This document shows positions 44,683 to 52,250 of a DNA stretch of 52,250 bases, in pieces. Location of the stretch: NCBI GenBank assembly GCA_020628475.1, contig JAHDFB010000007.1, forward strand, positions 1 through 52,250, written 5' to 3'. Both the position numbers and the translations under genes were made by a program. Within the stretch, counting starts at the first letter, position 1, and each line of letters starts with the position of its first letter. The notes below the pieces were generated by a model that worked only from the letters and a program-made list of their open reading frames with translations, was not told where the DNA came from and ran no database searches. Origin of the DNA: Saprospiraceae bacterium (GTDB taxonomy: Bacteria; Bacteroidota; Bacteroidia; Chitinophagales; Saprospiraceae).

Positions 44683-46623
44683 ATGATTAGAATCTTACAG
44701 TACATATCTATCTTTTCATTGGTATTCATGATTGCTTCTTGTACGTTCACTAAGAAGATTAAGGATGGTACGATGGCCTTTGAATTAAAGCAATTTGCTG
44801 TTGCTGCAGAGATGTTAGAGGCGGAATATATCGCTACCAATGATCAAGGTGCGAAGGGTAGAATTGCTTATACCATTGGTGAATCCTATTGGGCCATGGG
44901 CGAAATCGAGCAAGCTTTACCTTGGTATTCTAAGGCTGTTGAGAATAAATACGGCCCGAAAGCTCTAGAAAAGAAAGCTTCGAGTTTGAAACAATTGGAA
45001 CGCTATAAAGAAGCTGCTTCGATTTTTCAATCCTTGTTACAGGCATCGCCTCAAACACAGATGTATCGCAATGAATTGGCTATCTGCAAATTGGCGGCTG
45101 ATTGGATTTTATCTAAGAATAAGAAGTTTGAAGTGGAAAAGGCCTTTTTTAATTCACGGCAATCGGATTATGCACCTGCTTATCGAGACAATCAACATAT
45201 TTTCTTCAGTTCGGATCGTCCTTCAAGCAATTCGACACAGTCCTATAATTGGACTGGAAGAAGTTTTTCGGATATCTACATGTACAATACGTTGACGGGA
45301 GCTGTAAGTCATTTTGATCCAATCATTAATACAGAGAATAATGAGGGAACATTATGTTTCTCAGGGGATGGTACCAAGGTTTATTTTACGCGTTGTTTCA
45401 ATGAATCCGAATACGATGATTATTGTAAAATCATGACCAGTGAATTTGTGGATGGTGTTTGGACATTGCCTAAAAAATTACCGTTTGTAGAAGAAGGAAT
45501 CAATTATGGTCACCCTTTTTGGTCGGATGAGCAAAATGTTTTGTTTTTCAGTAGTGAACAACAGCAAGGTTTTGGAGGCTTTGATATCTACTATGCTCGT
45601 TTAGACACCAACGAAGTATGGTCTCAACCTCAGGTACTCAATGATGTCATTAATACCATTGGGGACGAGAAATTTCCTAGTTTGAAAGGAGATACGCTAT
45701 ATTTTGCCAGTGATGGTCATTTGGGGATGGGCGGATTGGATATATTCTATAGCTATATTGATCAAAATGGCCGATGGACTCGTGCGCAAAATATGAAAAG
45801 TCCGATCAATAGTGGTGCCGATGATTTTTCCATTGTTTTTGAAAATTATGGAGATGGATATATCGATGCTGGATATTTTTCTTCTTCTCGGAATGGATCA
45901 GATGATGTATTTCGTTTTTCTGAAGCGGAAATTGTGGCATCAAATGATCCAGATTTGGAAGTGGAAATAACGGATGCTGATAAGCAATTGAAAATGGCCA
46001 TTACGATATTAGCCGAGGATGAGAATGGAAATAAAACGGCCTTTCCTGAGGCAGCTTTAAGTATTAATGGTAATGCTAAAAAATTGAATGCTCAAGGGTT
46101 TATATATGAAGATATCAGTCCTGGAGATTACGAAATTAAAGTGTCTAATACAGGGTATTTTTCAGTTCGACAAATCATTGAAACGAGTTTGAATGATGTA
46201 CCAGCCAACAAGACTGAATACACCTACAATAAGACCATTATATTGAAACCCATTATTGAGGATCGTGAAATCGTCTTAGAGAATATTTTTTACGATTTCA
46301 ATAAATCCTTCATCCGAGAAGATGCGAAACCTTCATTAATCGAATTGGCTTCTTTACTGAAGGAAAATCCAGAGATAAGTATAGAATTATCTTCTCACAC
46401 GGATTGTAGAGGACCGGATTCTTATAATGAGAAACTGTCTCAGGACCGAGCTCAGGCCGCTGTGGATTATATCGTTAATCTAGGGATCGAAGCGCAGCGA
46501 ATCACCGCAAAGGGGTATGGTGAGACGATTCCTAAAGCAAATTGTGGCTGCGATGATTGCTCGGAGGATGAGCATCAATTAAATCGTAGAACTTCTTTTA
46601 AAATTACCGGGATTAATAAGTAA
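44683..46623 (+). CDS. OmpA-family lipoprotein with TPR and PD40/WD40-like repeats (PorE-like)
   Basis: A 646-residue protein with a lipoprotein signal (FMIASC, Cys20). Residues about 30-140 are TPR-like helices. About 150-415 hold PD40/WD40-like repeats (HIFFSSDRPS, KVYFTRCFN, VLFFSSEQQQGFGGFDIYYA, TLYFASDGHLGMGGLDIFYS). A carboxypeptidase-regulatory-like module (about 445-520) and a C-terminal OmpA domain (about 530-646) follow; the OmpA part has the peptidoglycan-binding TDCRG...LSQDRAQA pattern. This order is that of PorE, a T9SS-associated outer-membrane lipoprotein that ties the machine to the cell wall, though Bacteroidota encode many such proteins. It lies just past the secDF terminator and converges with the aminotransferase. 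Confidence 0.88.
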   Translation: MIRILQYISIFSLVFMIASCTFTKKIKDGTMAFELKQFAVAAEMLEAEYIATNDQGAKGRIAYTIGESYWAMGEIEQALPWYSKAVENKYGPKALEKKASSLKQLERYKEAASIFQSLLQASPQTQMYRNELAICKLAADWILSKNKKFEVEKAFFNSRQSDYAPAYRDNQHIFFSSDRPSSNSTQSYNWTGRSFSDIYMYNTLTGAVSHFDPIINTENNEGTLCFSGDGTKVYFTRCFNESEYDDYCKIMTSEFVDGVWTLPKKLPFVEEGINYGHPFWSDEQNVLFFSSEQQQGFGGFDIYYARLDTNEVWSQPQVLNDVINTIGDEKFPSLKGDTLYFASDGHLGMGGLDIFYSYIDQNGRWTRAQNMKSPINSGADDFSIVFENYGDGYIDAGYFSSSRNGSDDVFRFSEAEIVASNDPDLEVEITDADKQLKMAITILAEDENGNKTAFPEAALSINGNAKKLNAQGFIYEDISPGDYEIKVSNTGYFSVRQIIETSLNDVPANKTEYTYNKTIILKPIIEDREIVLENIFYDFNKSFIREDAKPSLIELASLLKENPEISIELSSHTDCRGPDSYNEKLSQDRAQAAVDYIVNLGIEAQRITAKGYGETIPKANCGCDDCSEDEHQLNRRTSFKITGINK

Positions 46624-46665
46624 CTCCAAGGGCGATGTTGTTGATGTCTCTATGCCCTGGACTGA

Positions 46666-47790
46666 TTAGGAAACGATCTCGCTTACTATTTCAGTGAGTT
46701 TAATCAAGCTTTTATCCAGTTTATCGATAGACAAATATCCAAACCCCAATCTAAAGATTCTATGGCTTTCGCCAAACCACGTTCCATTAGCTATTTGTAT
46801 TCCTGCTTGTCGAGTTTTTGAATAAAATGCGCTAATCTGATCTTCGTCGAATGCTGATTCTCTTAATTTAACACAACAAAGTGCACCGGCCTGCGGTTTG
46901 ATCCATTCTATCCAATTTTCATTACGTTTTATCCATTCTTCCATTCGTCGAAGCCCTTCTGCTGCATGTATCCTTCTGGTTCGAAATATATCAGATTCAC
47001 GCTTTAACACCTGAAGCGCCACGAATTCGTCTAGAACAGAATTGGAAATAACAGTATTCATTTTGGCGGTCTTTACATCCTGTAAAAAGCTACTATTGGT
47101 AGAACATAGCCAACCGATTCTAAGTCCAGGTGTTCCGTGACATTTTGATAGAGAAGAAATCGTAACAATATTGGACTTCAGTCCAGAACAAGTAGGGTAG
47201 ACTGAATGGTTTCCATATGTTGCCTCTCGATATGTTTCATCAACCAGTAAGGTGCAATTCGGATATTCTTCTTCTAATCGATTGGCTATATCTTCTATTT
47301 GATCTTTCTCTAATACCGTTCCGGTTGGATTAAGGGGTGTTACTAATATGATGAGTTTGGTATTTGCAGAAATAGAATCAAATAAGAGCTCTTCATTTAA
47401 TTGGTAATTTTCTTCGAAGGAGAGTTTTAATATCTTTTTTTTAAAACCCAATCCATCTATCAAATCCATCGTCGGAGGGAAATTGGGTTGTACGGTCAAC
47501 ACTTCATCTCCTTCTTTACAAAGGCAGAGTATAGACAAGAAGATTCCGAATACCGCGCCATTCGTGATGACCAAATCATTTTTGTGCACATCTAATTTGG
47601 TTGCGAGAAGACTTCTTAATTGTTCATTTCCGGCAGAAGTGCCATATTCTAGTTTTAAGTCTATTAAGGATTCAGCAAAGGAAGCATCCCAAATTTCACG
47701 TAGCACTAAATCCTGGTTGGTGCTTTCTGCCAAGTTGAGTTCCAGTCTTTCGTCTAATAGACTTATGATATCGTTATGCGGAAATTTCAT
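46666..47790 (-). CDS. PLP-dependent aminotransferase, class I/II fold
   Basis: A 374-residue enzyme of the aspartate-aminotransferase fold. Landmarks are NPTG (154-157), the PLP-pyridine aspartate D184 in LLVDETY, the PLP lysine K216 in SSLSKCHG, and R224 in LRIGW. It is probably cytoplasmic and uses an amino-group donor to make or break down an amino acid, but the substrate is not recognisable. It lies 59 nt downstream of the giant T9SS protein on the same strand, with no terminator seen between, so read-through is possible. It converges with the PorE-like gene. Confidence 0.87.
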   Translation of the reverse strand: MKFPHNDIISLLDERLELNLAESTNQDLVLREIWDASFAESLIDLKLEYGTSAGNEQLRSLLATKLDVHKNDLVITNGAVFGIFLSILCLCKEGDEVLTVQPNFPPTMDLIDGLGFKKKILKLSFEENYQLNEELLFDSISANTKLIILVTPLNPTGTVLEKDQIEDIANRLEEEYPNCTLLVDETYREATYGNHSVYPTCSGLKSNIVTISSLSKCHGTPGLRIGWLCSTNSSFLQDVKTAKMNTVISNSVLDEFVALQVLKRESDIFRTRRIHAAEGLRRMEEWIKRNENWIEWIKPQAGALCCVKLRESAFDEDQISAFYSKTRQAGIQIANGTWFGESHRIFRLGFGYLSIDKLDKSLIKLTEIVSEIVS

Positions 47791-47849
47791 TTGTCTGGAT
47801 CTTTTGAATTTCTTAGAATGGTATGAGACTCTTTGTGTTGTTCACAGGC

Positions 47850-50800
47850 CTATCGTCTAATAAAGGGGCGCGTCCATGCTTGTCCATCTTGATTGATTTC
47901 AATGAAATACAATCCGGAGGCCAAATGTTCGACAGAAATTTGTATGGATTGAGCGGCTAAACCTGTTGTTGTACTTGTTTGAATCAGTCTTCCTGTATCA
48001 TCATAGATGGTCCAATGAGACATAGGCCGATCGGATTCAAGAATCAAGTAATCCGAAGTTATCGTTGGATAGAGCCTTAAGTGTTCAATCTGCTCTATAG
48101 AAGTATTGACAATACGATTGATCACAAAATTGGTGTCTAAAGAACATCCGTTCTTATCGATCAGCGTCAGTTGCCAAGTGCTTTCAGATAATCCTTCGAT
48201 GGTATCAACTTCTGTAGGAAGATAAGGATCCCATACATAGATGTAAGGTTGTGTGCCGCCGAATGTTTCCAAGTAAATTCCCCCGTTATTCAAGTCTTCC
48301 GTAGCGTCTTGAATGTTGGCAAGTATATATAAACTATCTGGCTGGACCAAAGTAATGGTATCCGTAAATTGAATGCAATTTTTTTCATCAATAATCGCAC
48401 AGGTATATATTCCTTCTCCCAAATTGTAAATCGTATCTCCTTGGGCAGAATTATTCCATAAGAACTCTAAGGTACCATTTCCACCAGATGCTTCGATGGT
48501 AATGATTGCATTGGTATCTCTGTAACATTGAATGGAATCAAGAACATGCAACGCGTACTGAATCGCTGGTGGTTCTTCAATATGAATTTCAGGCACCGTG
48601 TCCCTGCAATTATTCCCATCAATAATATGTAAATTATAGGTGCCGGCTTCTAGGTCCGATGCAAACAATTCGTTTGAATTCCCACTTTGATATAGATTAT
48701 CGTTCAGGTAAAACTGATAAGGCGGTATCGCATCACCAAGTATACTGGAAGCTATAATACCATTGGAGCCATCATGACACTTGACACTGTCCACAAAATC
48801 GATGGAAAGATCAATTTCCAGATCGATATTTTCAATGGAAATTTCTTGTAAACTATCCAGACAGCCATTTTCATCTTCTATGGTTACCGCATAAGTCCCA
48901 GCACTTAAACTTTGGGCGTAAGCCCCATCACCTGAATATCCATCCCAATCGAAGAGTATATCCCCTGTTCCTCCCAAAGCTGCTAGATAAATCGCCCCAT
49001 TTTCCCCATCACAGATACTTTTATGAATACTATCCAACTGAATTTCTAATGGTTCGGGAGCATGAATCTCAAAATGCAAACTATCTACGAGGCAATCATT
49101 ATTGTCAGTAATGATGACTTGGTACATGCCATCCGCCAAATGCTGGTGCACCGCATTGGAAGAGTCCTGCCAAGCTTCGGAAATATAAAAGTATGGTGCC
49201 GTGCCTCCATTGTTAAGTTCGATGGAAATAGATCCGGTAGAATCTCCAAAACATAAAAGATCCGTAGACTCAGCATTTAAAACTAGTAGTTCCTCTGGTT
49301 GCGTAATTTCAATATTTATAAGACTGTCTCGGCAATCGAGGGCATCCGTAATATATATTGAATACATGCCTGCTTTTAATCCTTCATTAAGGCTACTATC
49401 TGCTTGATTGTTCCATTGAATCGAGTAGGGGGGCATACCACCAGAAATATCCATTTCGATATATCCAGTACTATCTCCATAACAGCCTACATCTTCAATA
49501 ATACTAGGGACTAAGTTGATTTCATCAGACTGTTCTATGTCAATTTCTATACTATCCGTATGACAACCATTACCGTCATAAATAATGATATCATAACTTC
49601 CAGCAGGAAGATCTTCATGGTGATAATATATATTTTCTGTAAGCAGTGAATCACCATTAAAGACGAAATAATGAGGTCCGCTGGTAGATTGTAATAATTC
49701 TAGGGCTATACTTCCGGTAGAATCACCATAACAATCAATGGAAGATGTTTCGGTGATATTATAGCTCAGCGGAACGTCTACAAATGGAACGCTGATTTCT
49801 TCTAAGCTAATCTTACAATCAAAGGCGTCTGTCATAGTAACTGTGTAATTTCCTGCCGATAGGTTCACAGCCAAATTTTCGTGATCTTTTTGATCGCTCC
49901 ATAAGTATTGGTAATTTCCATTACCACCGAAAGCTTTTAATTCTATACTTCCCGAGTTATTGTTGGAGCAAAGTGCCGGTTCTATTTGTTCGATATTCAA
50001 TGTCAAAGAATCTGGCTGCACGATTTCAATACTATCCATAATATCTTGACAGCCATTATGATCTTGAACCGTGATAGCATAAAATCCAGCTGATAAGTCT
50101 TCCAATTGAACCATGGTATCTCCGGTGCTCCACTGTATATCATAGGGCTGGGTACCACCTTGAATGTCAGCTTGTAAAAATCCATTATTATCTCCATAAC
50201 ATATCACTGGATCATTGAGTGATATTTTCACTTCCAATAAATCCGGTTCTGTTATTTCGAATTGACCTTCGACCTGACAGCCAATGGAATCTTCAATAAT
50301 CACTGTATAAAGTCCGGCAGATAGTTGGTCCCTATAGGGCTCTTCGCTCAGATCATCCCAAATATATTGCACAGGTCCCGTTTCATTGCTGGTGGACAAT
50401 TCGATATACGCTGTATTTTCTGAATAACATGCAATGGGGTGTAAAGAATCAATATGAATTTCTATACTGCTAGCTGGCATTAGATAAACGCTATCGGTTT
50501 CAATGATACATCCATTTACATCAGTGATATTGAGTTGATACTGTCCAACGCCTTTGTCCGTAATATTTTGTGTTGTATCACCGGAGGACCATTGATAGGT
50601 GTATGGAGCATTGGATTGATCATGGGTGATATTAATTTTTCCATCATCAATTCCAAGACAGGTCGCTGGTGTAACCGATGATATGAAGAAATCAAAGTTT
50701 TGTAGTGTTTCTATGAAAAATGTATCTGTCAACAATTGACAGTTTCCTTGATCTTCAATGATGGCTTGATAGGTACCACTGGTCAGGTTTTCTCTTACAT

Positions 50801-52250
50801 TTCCTTCGAATCCGTCCATCCAGGTATAGCTATATGGACCAATTCCGCCGGTTGCTTCAATGTGAATGGATCCATCGGGAACGCCGGTACAGTTTTGATC
50901 TTGCACATGAATAATTTGATAGGATAAATCCGATCCATCCATCTCTTCATCGATTTCTCCATTACAATTATCATCGATAATATTGCAGGGAGATTCAGGT
51001 GCATCTGGATTAATCGATGGATCTTGATCATTACAATCTAAATCGTTCAAACTGTATCCTGGAGGAATGTTGTTTCCGCAATAAGTAATAGCTGTTCCGC
51101 TTTTTCCAAATTGGTCGCCATCCTCGTCCAGGTAAATGGTCCATGCGGTATTCGTATTGATTTCTACACTTGAAAGTACGATTTCATCGAGTGCCACATC
51201 GCCAAAGTTATTTTCAGGAATGAAACTTCGAAACCGGAGTTGTGCGTTTTGATTGGAGTAACTACTCAAGTCAATGGATGCTGTATTCCATTGGTTACCT
51301 TGGTTTCCTGTCAGCATCCAAATATTTTCCCATTGGTTCATATTATCCGTGCTGATATCCAATGCAAGGTAACTAATGTCATTGCCAAACATGTGATATG
51401 CAAAGCTAATATTACAGGTGCTGCCATCAAGAATGTTCATACAAGATGATAGCAGAATGGCTTCTGTATTATTACAGCTCGTATCTGATGACTCAATAAA
51501 AATATATTGACCAGCTCCGAAATAATCTTGCTCAGGACCTGTCTGAGCCGTGCCAGTAGGACCTGCGTTAATAATCCAAGGAGCCGACTCATTGATATTA
51601 TGCCAGTCTCCCGTTATCGGACAGGCAGATGAACAGGTGTTTTGACACGTTTCCATGTCATCAAAATCGGTATAACTCGTGGAAGCTTCACATCGTGTTT
51701 CAACTTCTTTTGGGCAAGAACTGCTAACCAAACTACCAGAACACATAGCGGCATAGGTCAATAAATATTCCGAAGAAGCATTTAAATCTCCGATGAGAAT
51801 AGTATCACCCGTACAGGGAACATACAGTTTTTCGACAATACCATTGGCAACATCCGTATATTGAATTTCAAGCGAATCACAATCCGAGGGAGGTATAATC
51901 AGACCAAAAGATTGATCCTCGATATCTTGAAAGAAAATATCACTTGGCGCACTACAAATCGTGTTGGTAAATTGAAGGCTGAAGTATTTAACGATGCCTA
52001 TTTGTCCTTGAGCATCATCACAAATTTCCAGTACCCAATTTCCTTCTGCACTGGTTCCATCATAGAAATCGCTCAAGTTTCCGATAGGTTGAAAGGAGCC
52101 GATTAGTGTATCTTGCCACTGATCTATAGATGCACAAGCATCCATATTAAAACTCAATGGTGCGGTACAAGCTTGGTTAATATTTCCGTAATTTTCTTGA
52201 CCGATTCCAATATTATTGGAGAGTTCCACTCGTTGACCAGAAGGTGAACG
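47850..52250 (-). CDS. Giant T9SS type A secreted protein with P-domain, MAM-like, MopE-like and SprB repeats (5' end beyond window)
   Basis: The frame is open to the window edge, so only the C-terminal 1466 or so residues are seen. A GTG at 52229 is not the start: the codons before it continue a domain (SPSGQRVELSN). Counting from that GTG, residues up to 88 form a proprotein-convertase P-domain-like module; about 190-355 a MAM/lectin-like module; about 365-432 a MopE-like metal-binding motif region (LDEDGDQFG, CNDQDPSINPDAPE, DDNCNGEIDE); about 436-1370 twelve SprB-type repeats; and from about 1375 a type A T9SS tail (LYPTITSDYL, SGLYFIEI). It is probably a huge surface adhesin or matrix protein; the missing N-terminus may carry a peptidase or other enzyme. 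Confidence 0.92.
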   Translation of the reverse strand, partial: RSPSGQRVELSNNIGIGQENYGNINQACTAPLSFNMDACASIDQWQDTLIGSFQPIGNLSDFYDGTSAEGNWVLEICDDAQGQIGIVKYFSLQFTNTICSAPSDIFFQDIEDQSFGLIIPPSDCDSLEIQYTDVANGIVEKLYVPCTGDTILIGDLNASSEYLLTYAAMCSGSLVSSSCPKEVETRCEASTSYTDFDDMETCQNTCSSACPITGDWHNINESAPWIINAGPTGTAQTGPEQDYFGAGQYIFIESSDTSCNNTEAILLSSCMNILDGSTCNISFAYHMFGNDISYLALDISTDNMNQWENIWMLTGNQGNQWNTASIDLSSYSNQNAQLRFRSFIPENNFGDVALDEIVLSSVEINTNTAWTIYLDEDGDQFGKSGTAITYCGNNIPPGYSLNDLDCNDQDPSINPDAPESPCNIIDDNCNGEIDEEMDGSDLSYQIIHVQDQNCTGVPDGSIHIEATGGIGPYSYTWMDGFEGNVRENLTSGTYQAIIEDQGNCQLLTDTFFIETLQNFDFFISSVTPATCLGIDDGKINITHDQSNAPYTYQWSSGDTTQNITDKGVGQYQLNITDVNGCIIETDSVYLMPASSIEIHIDSLHPIACYSENTAYIELSTSNETGPVQYIWDDLSEEPYRDQLSAGLYTVIIEDSIGCQVEGQFEITEPDLLEVKISLNDPVICYGDNNGFLQADIQGGTQPYDIQWSTGDTMVQLEDLSAGFYAITVQDHNGCQDIMDSIEIVQPDSLTLNIEQIEPALCSNNNSGSIELKAFGGNGNYQYLWSDQKDHENLAVNLSAGNYTVTMTDAFDCKISLEEISVPFVDVPLSYNITETSSIDCYGDSTGSIALELLQSTSGPHYFVFNGDSLLTENIYYHHEDLPAGSYDIIIYDGNGCHTDSIEIDIEQSDEINLVPSIIEDVGCYGDSTGYIEMDISGGMPPYSIQWNNQADSSLNEGLKAGMYSIYITDALDCRDSLINIEITQPEELLVLNAESTDLLCFGDSTGSISIELNNGGTAPYFYISEAWQDSSNAVHQHLADGMYQVIITDNNDCLVDSLHFEIHAPEPLEIQLDSIHKSICDGENGAIYLAALGGTGDILFDWDGYSGDGAYAQSLSAGTYAVTIEDENGCLDSLQEISIENIDLEIDLSIDFVDSVKCHDGSNGIIASSILGDAIPPYQFYLNDNLYQSGNSNELFASDLEAGTYNLHIIDGNNCRDTVPEIHIEEPPAIQYALHVLDSIQCYRDTNAIITIEASGGNGTLEFLWNNSAQGDTIYNLGEGIYTCAIIDEKNCIQFTDTITLVQPDSLYILANIQDATEDLNNGGIYLETFGGTQPYIYVWDPYLPTEVDTIEGLSESTWQLTLIDKNGCSLDTNFVINRIVNTSIEQIEHLRLYPTITSDYLILESDRPMSHWTIYDDTGRLIQTSTTTGLAAQSIQISVEHLASGLYFIEINQDGQAWTRPFIRR
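48120..50924 (-). repeat. Twelve SprB-type repeats
   Basis: Twelve units of about 75-85 codons. Each has an early CxG-D/N-G-x-I core, a middle GG-x-x-P-Y-x-Y-x-W segment, L-x-A-G-x-Y-x-V/I-x-I-x-D, and a final D/N-x-C. The units differ a good deal in sequence, so they are old or diversified duplications. Confidence 0.8.

Noticed and set aside
4187..52250. Defence system, prophage, insertion sequence or CRISPR array
   Set aside because: No nuclease, transposase, integrase, capsid, toxin-antitoxin pair or regularly spaced direct repeats were recognised in the window.

Overview
The window reads as a chromosomal segment of a Bacteroidota bacterium, probably of the Saprospiraceae/Chitinophagales type. 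The support is: AT-rich sequence; PorP/SprF-like and PorE-like type IX secretion (T9SS) components; three very large secreted proteins with T9SS sorting tails (one type B, two type A) built from SprB, PKD, MopE, CUB and Calx-beta-like modules; a SecD-SecF fusion; and repeated TAnnTTTG -7 promoter elements upstream of genes, few with a clear ribosome binding site. No rRNA, tRNA, CRISPR array, transposase, integrase or phage gene was recognised. All assignments are from reading the sequence; no database search was run.

Layout. 1-5.3 kb (minus strand): a T9SS type B giant protein with its terminator, then a SCO1/cytochrome c pair. 5.4-9 kb: a cryptochrome-DASH/photolyase gene converging with and overlapping a DUF389 membrane protein gene, which is preceded by a LolD-type ABC ATPase. 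9.2-12.9 kb (plus): two GT4-type glycosyltransferases and a RibBA-like protein abutting the second. 12.9-17 kb: a PorP/SprF-like protein, an NlpC/P60 hydrolase, a cystathionine beta-synthase-type enzyme with CBS domains, and KdsB. 17-25 kb: a LysM/RlpA-like protein, cytidine deaminase, a flippase-like protein overlapping prmC, an eIF1/SUI1-like protein overlapping a degenerate serine hydrolase, an alpha/beta hydrolase-OsmC fusion, and murI. 25-30 kb: a GC-rich structured intergenic block, ffh, and a large secreted thioredoxin-fold/SprB/PKD protein. 30-36 kb (minus): a divergent EF-G-like GTPase and mutS. 36-46.6 kb (mostly plus): a TerB-like protein, a TonB-dependent receptor, a DUF547 protein, a D-2-hydroxyacid dehydrogenase, a Kbp-like BON/LysM protein on the minus strand, secDF, and a PorE-like OmpA lipoprotein. 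46.7-52.25 kb (minus): a PLP aminotransferase and a giant T9SS type A protein whose 5' end lies beyond the right edge.

Much of the window serves the cell envelope: Sec export (secDF, ffh), T9SS export and cargo, lipopolysaccharide sugars (kdsB, glycosyltransferases, flippase-like protein), peptidoglycan (murI, NlpC/P60, LysM proteins) and lipoprotein-type transport. The rest is housekeeping: mutS, photolyase, prmC, riboflavin, sulfur amino acids and respiration.

No obvious defence island or complete new system is visible. The observations most worth a second look are three proteins that keep a fold but lack hallmark catalytic residues (RibBA C-terminal half, serine hydrolase, EF-G-like GTPase), the GC-rich hairpin block before ffh, the thioredoxin-fold domain fused to a T9SS-exported adhesin-like protein, and a LolD-type ATPase paired with DUF389 instead of a LolC/E permease.
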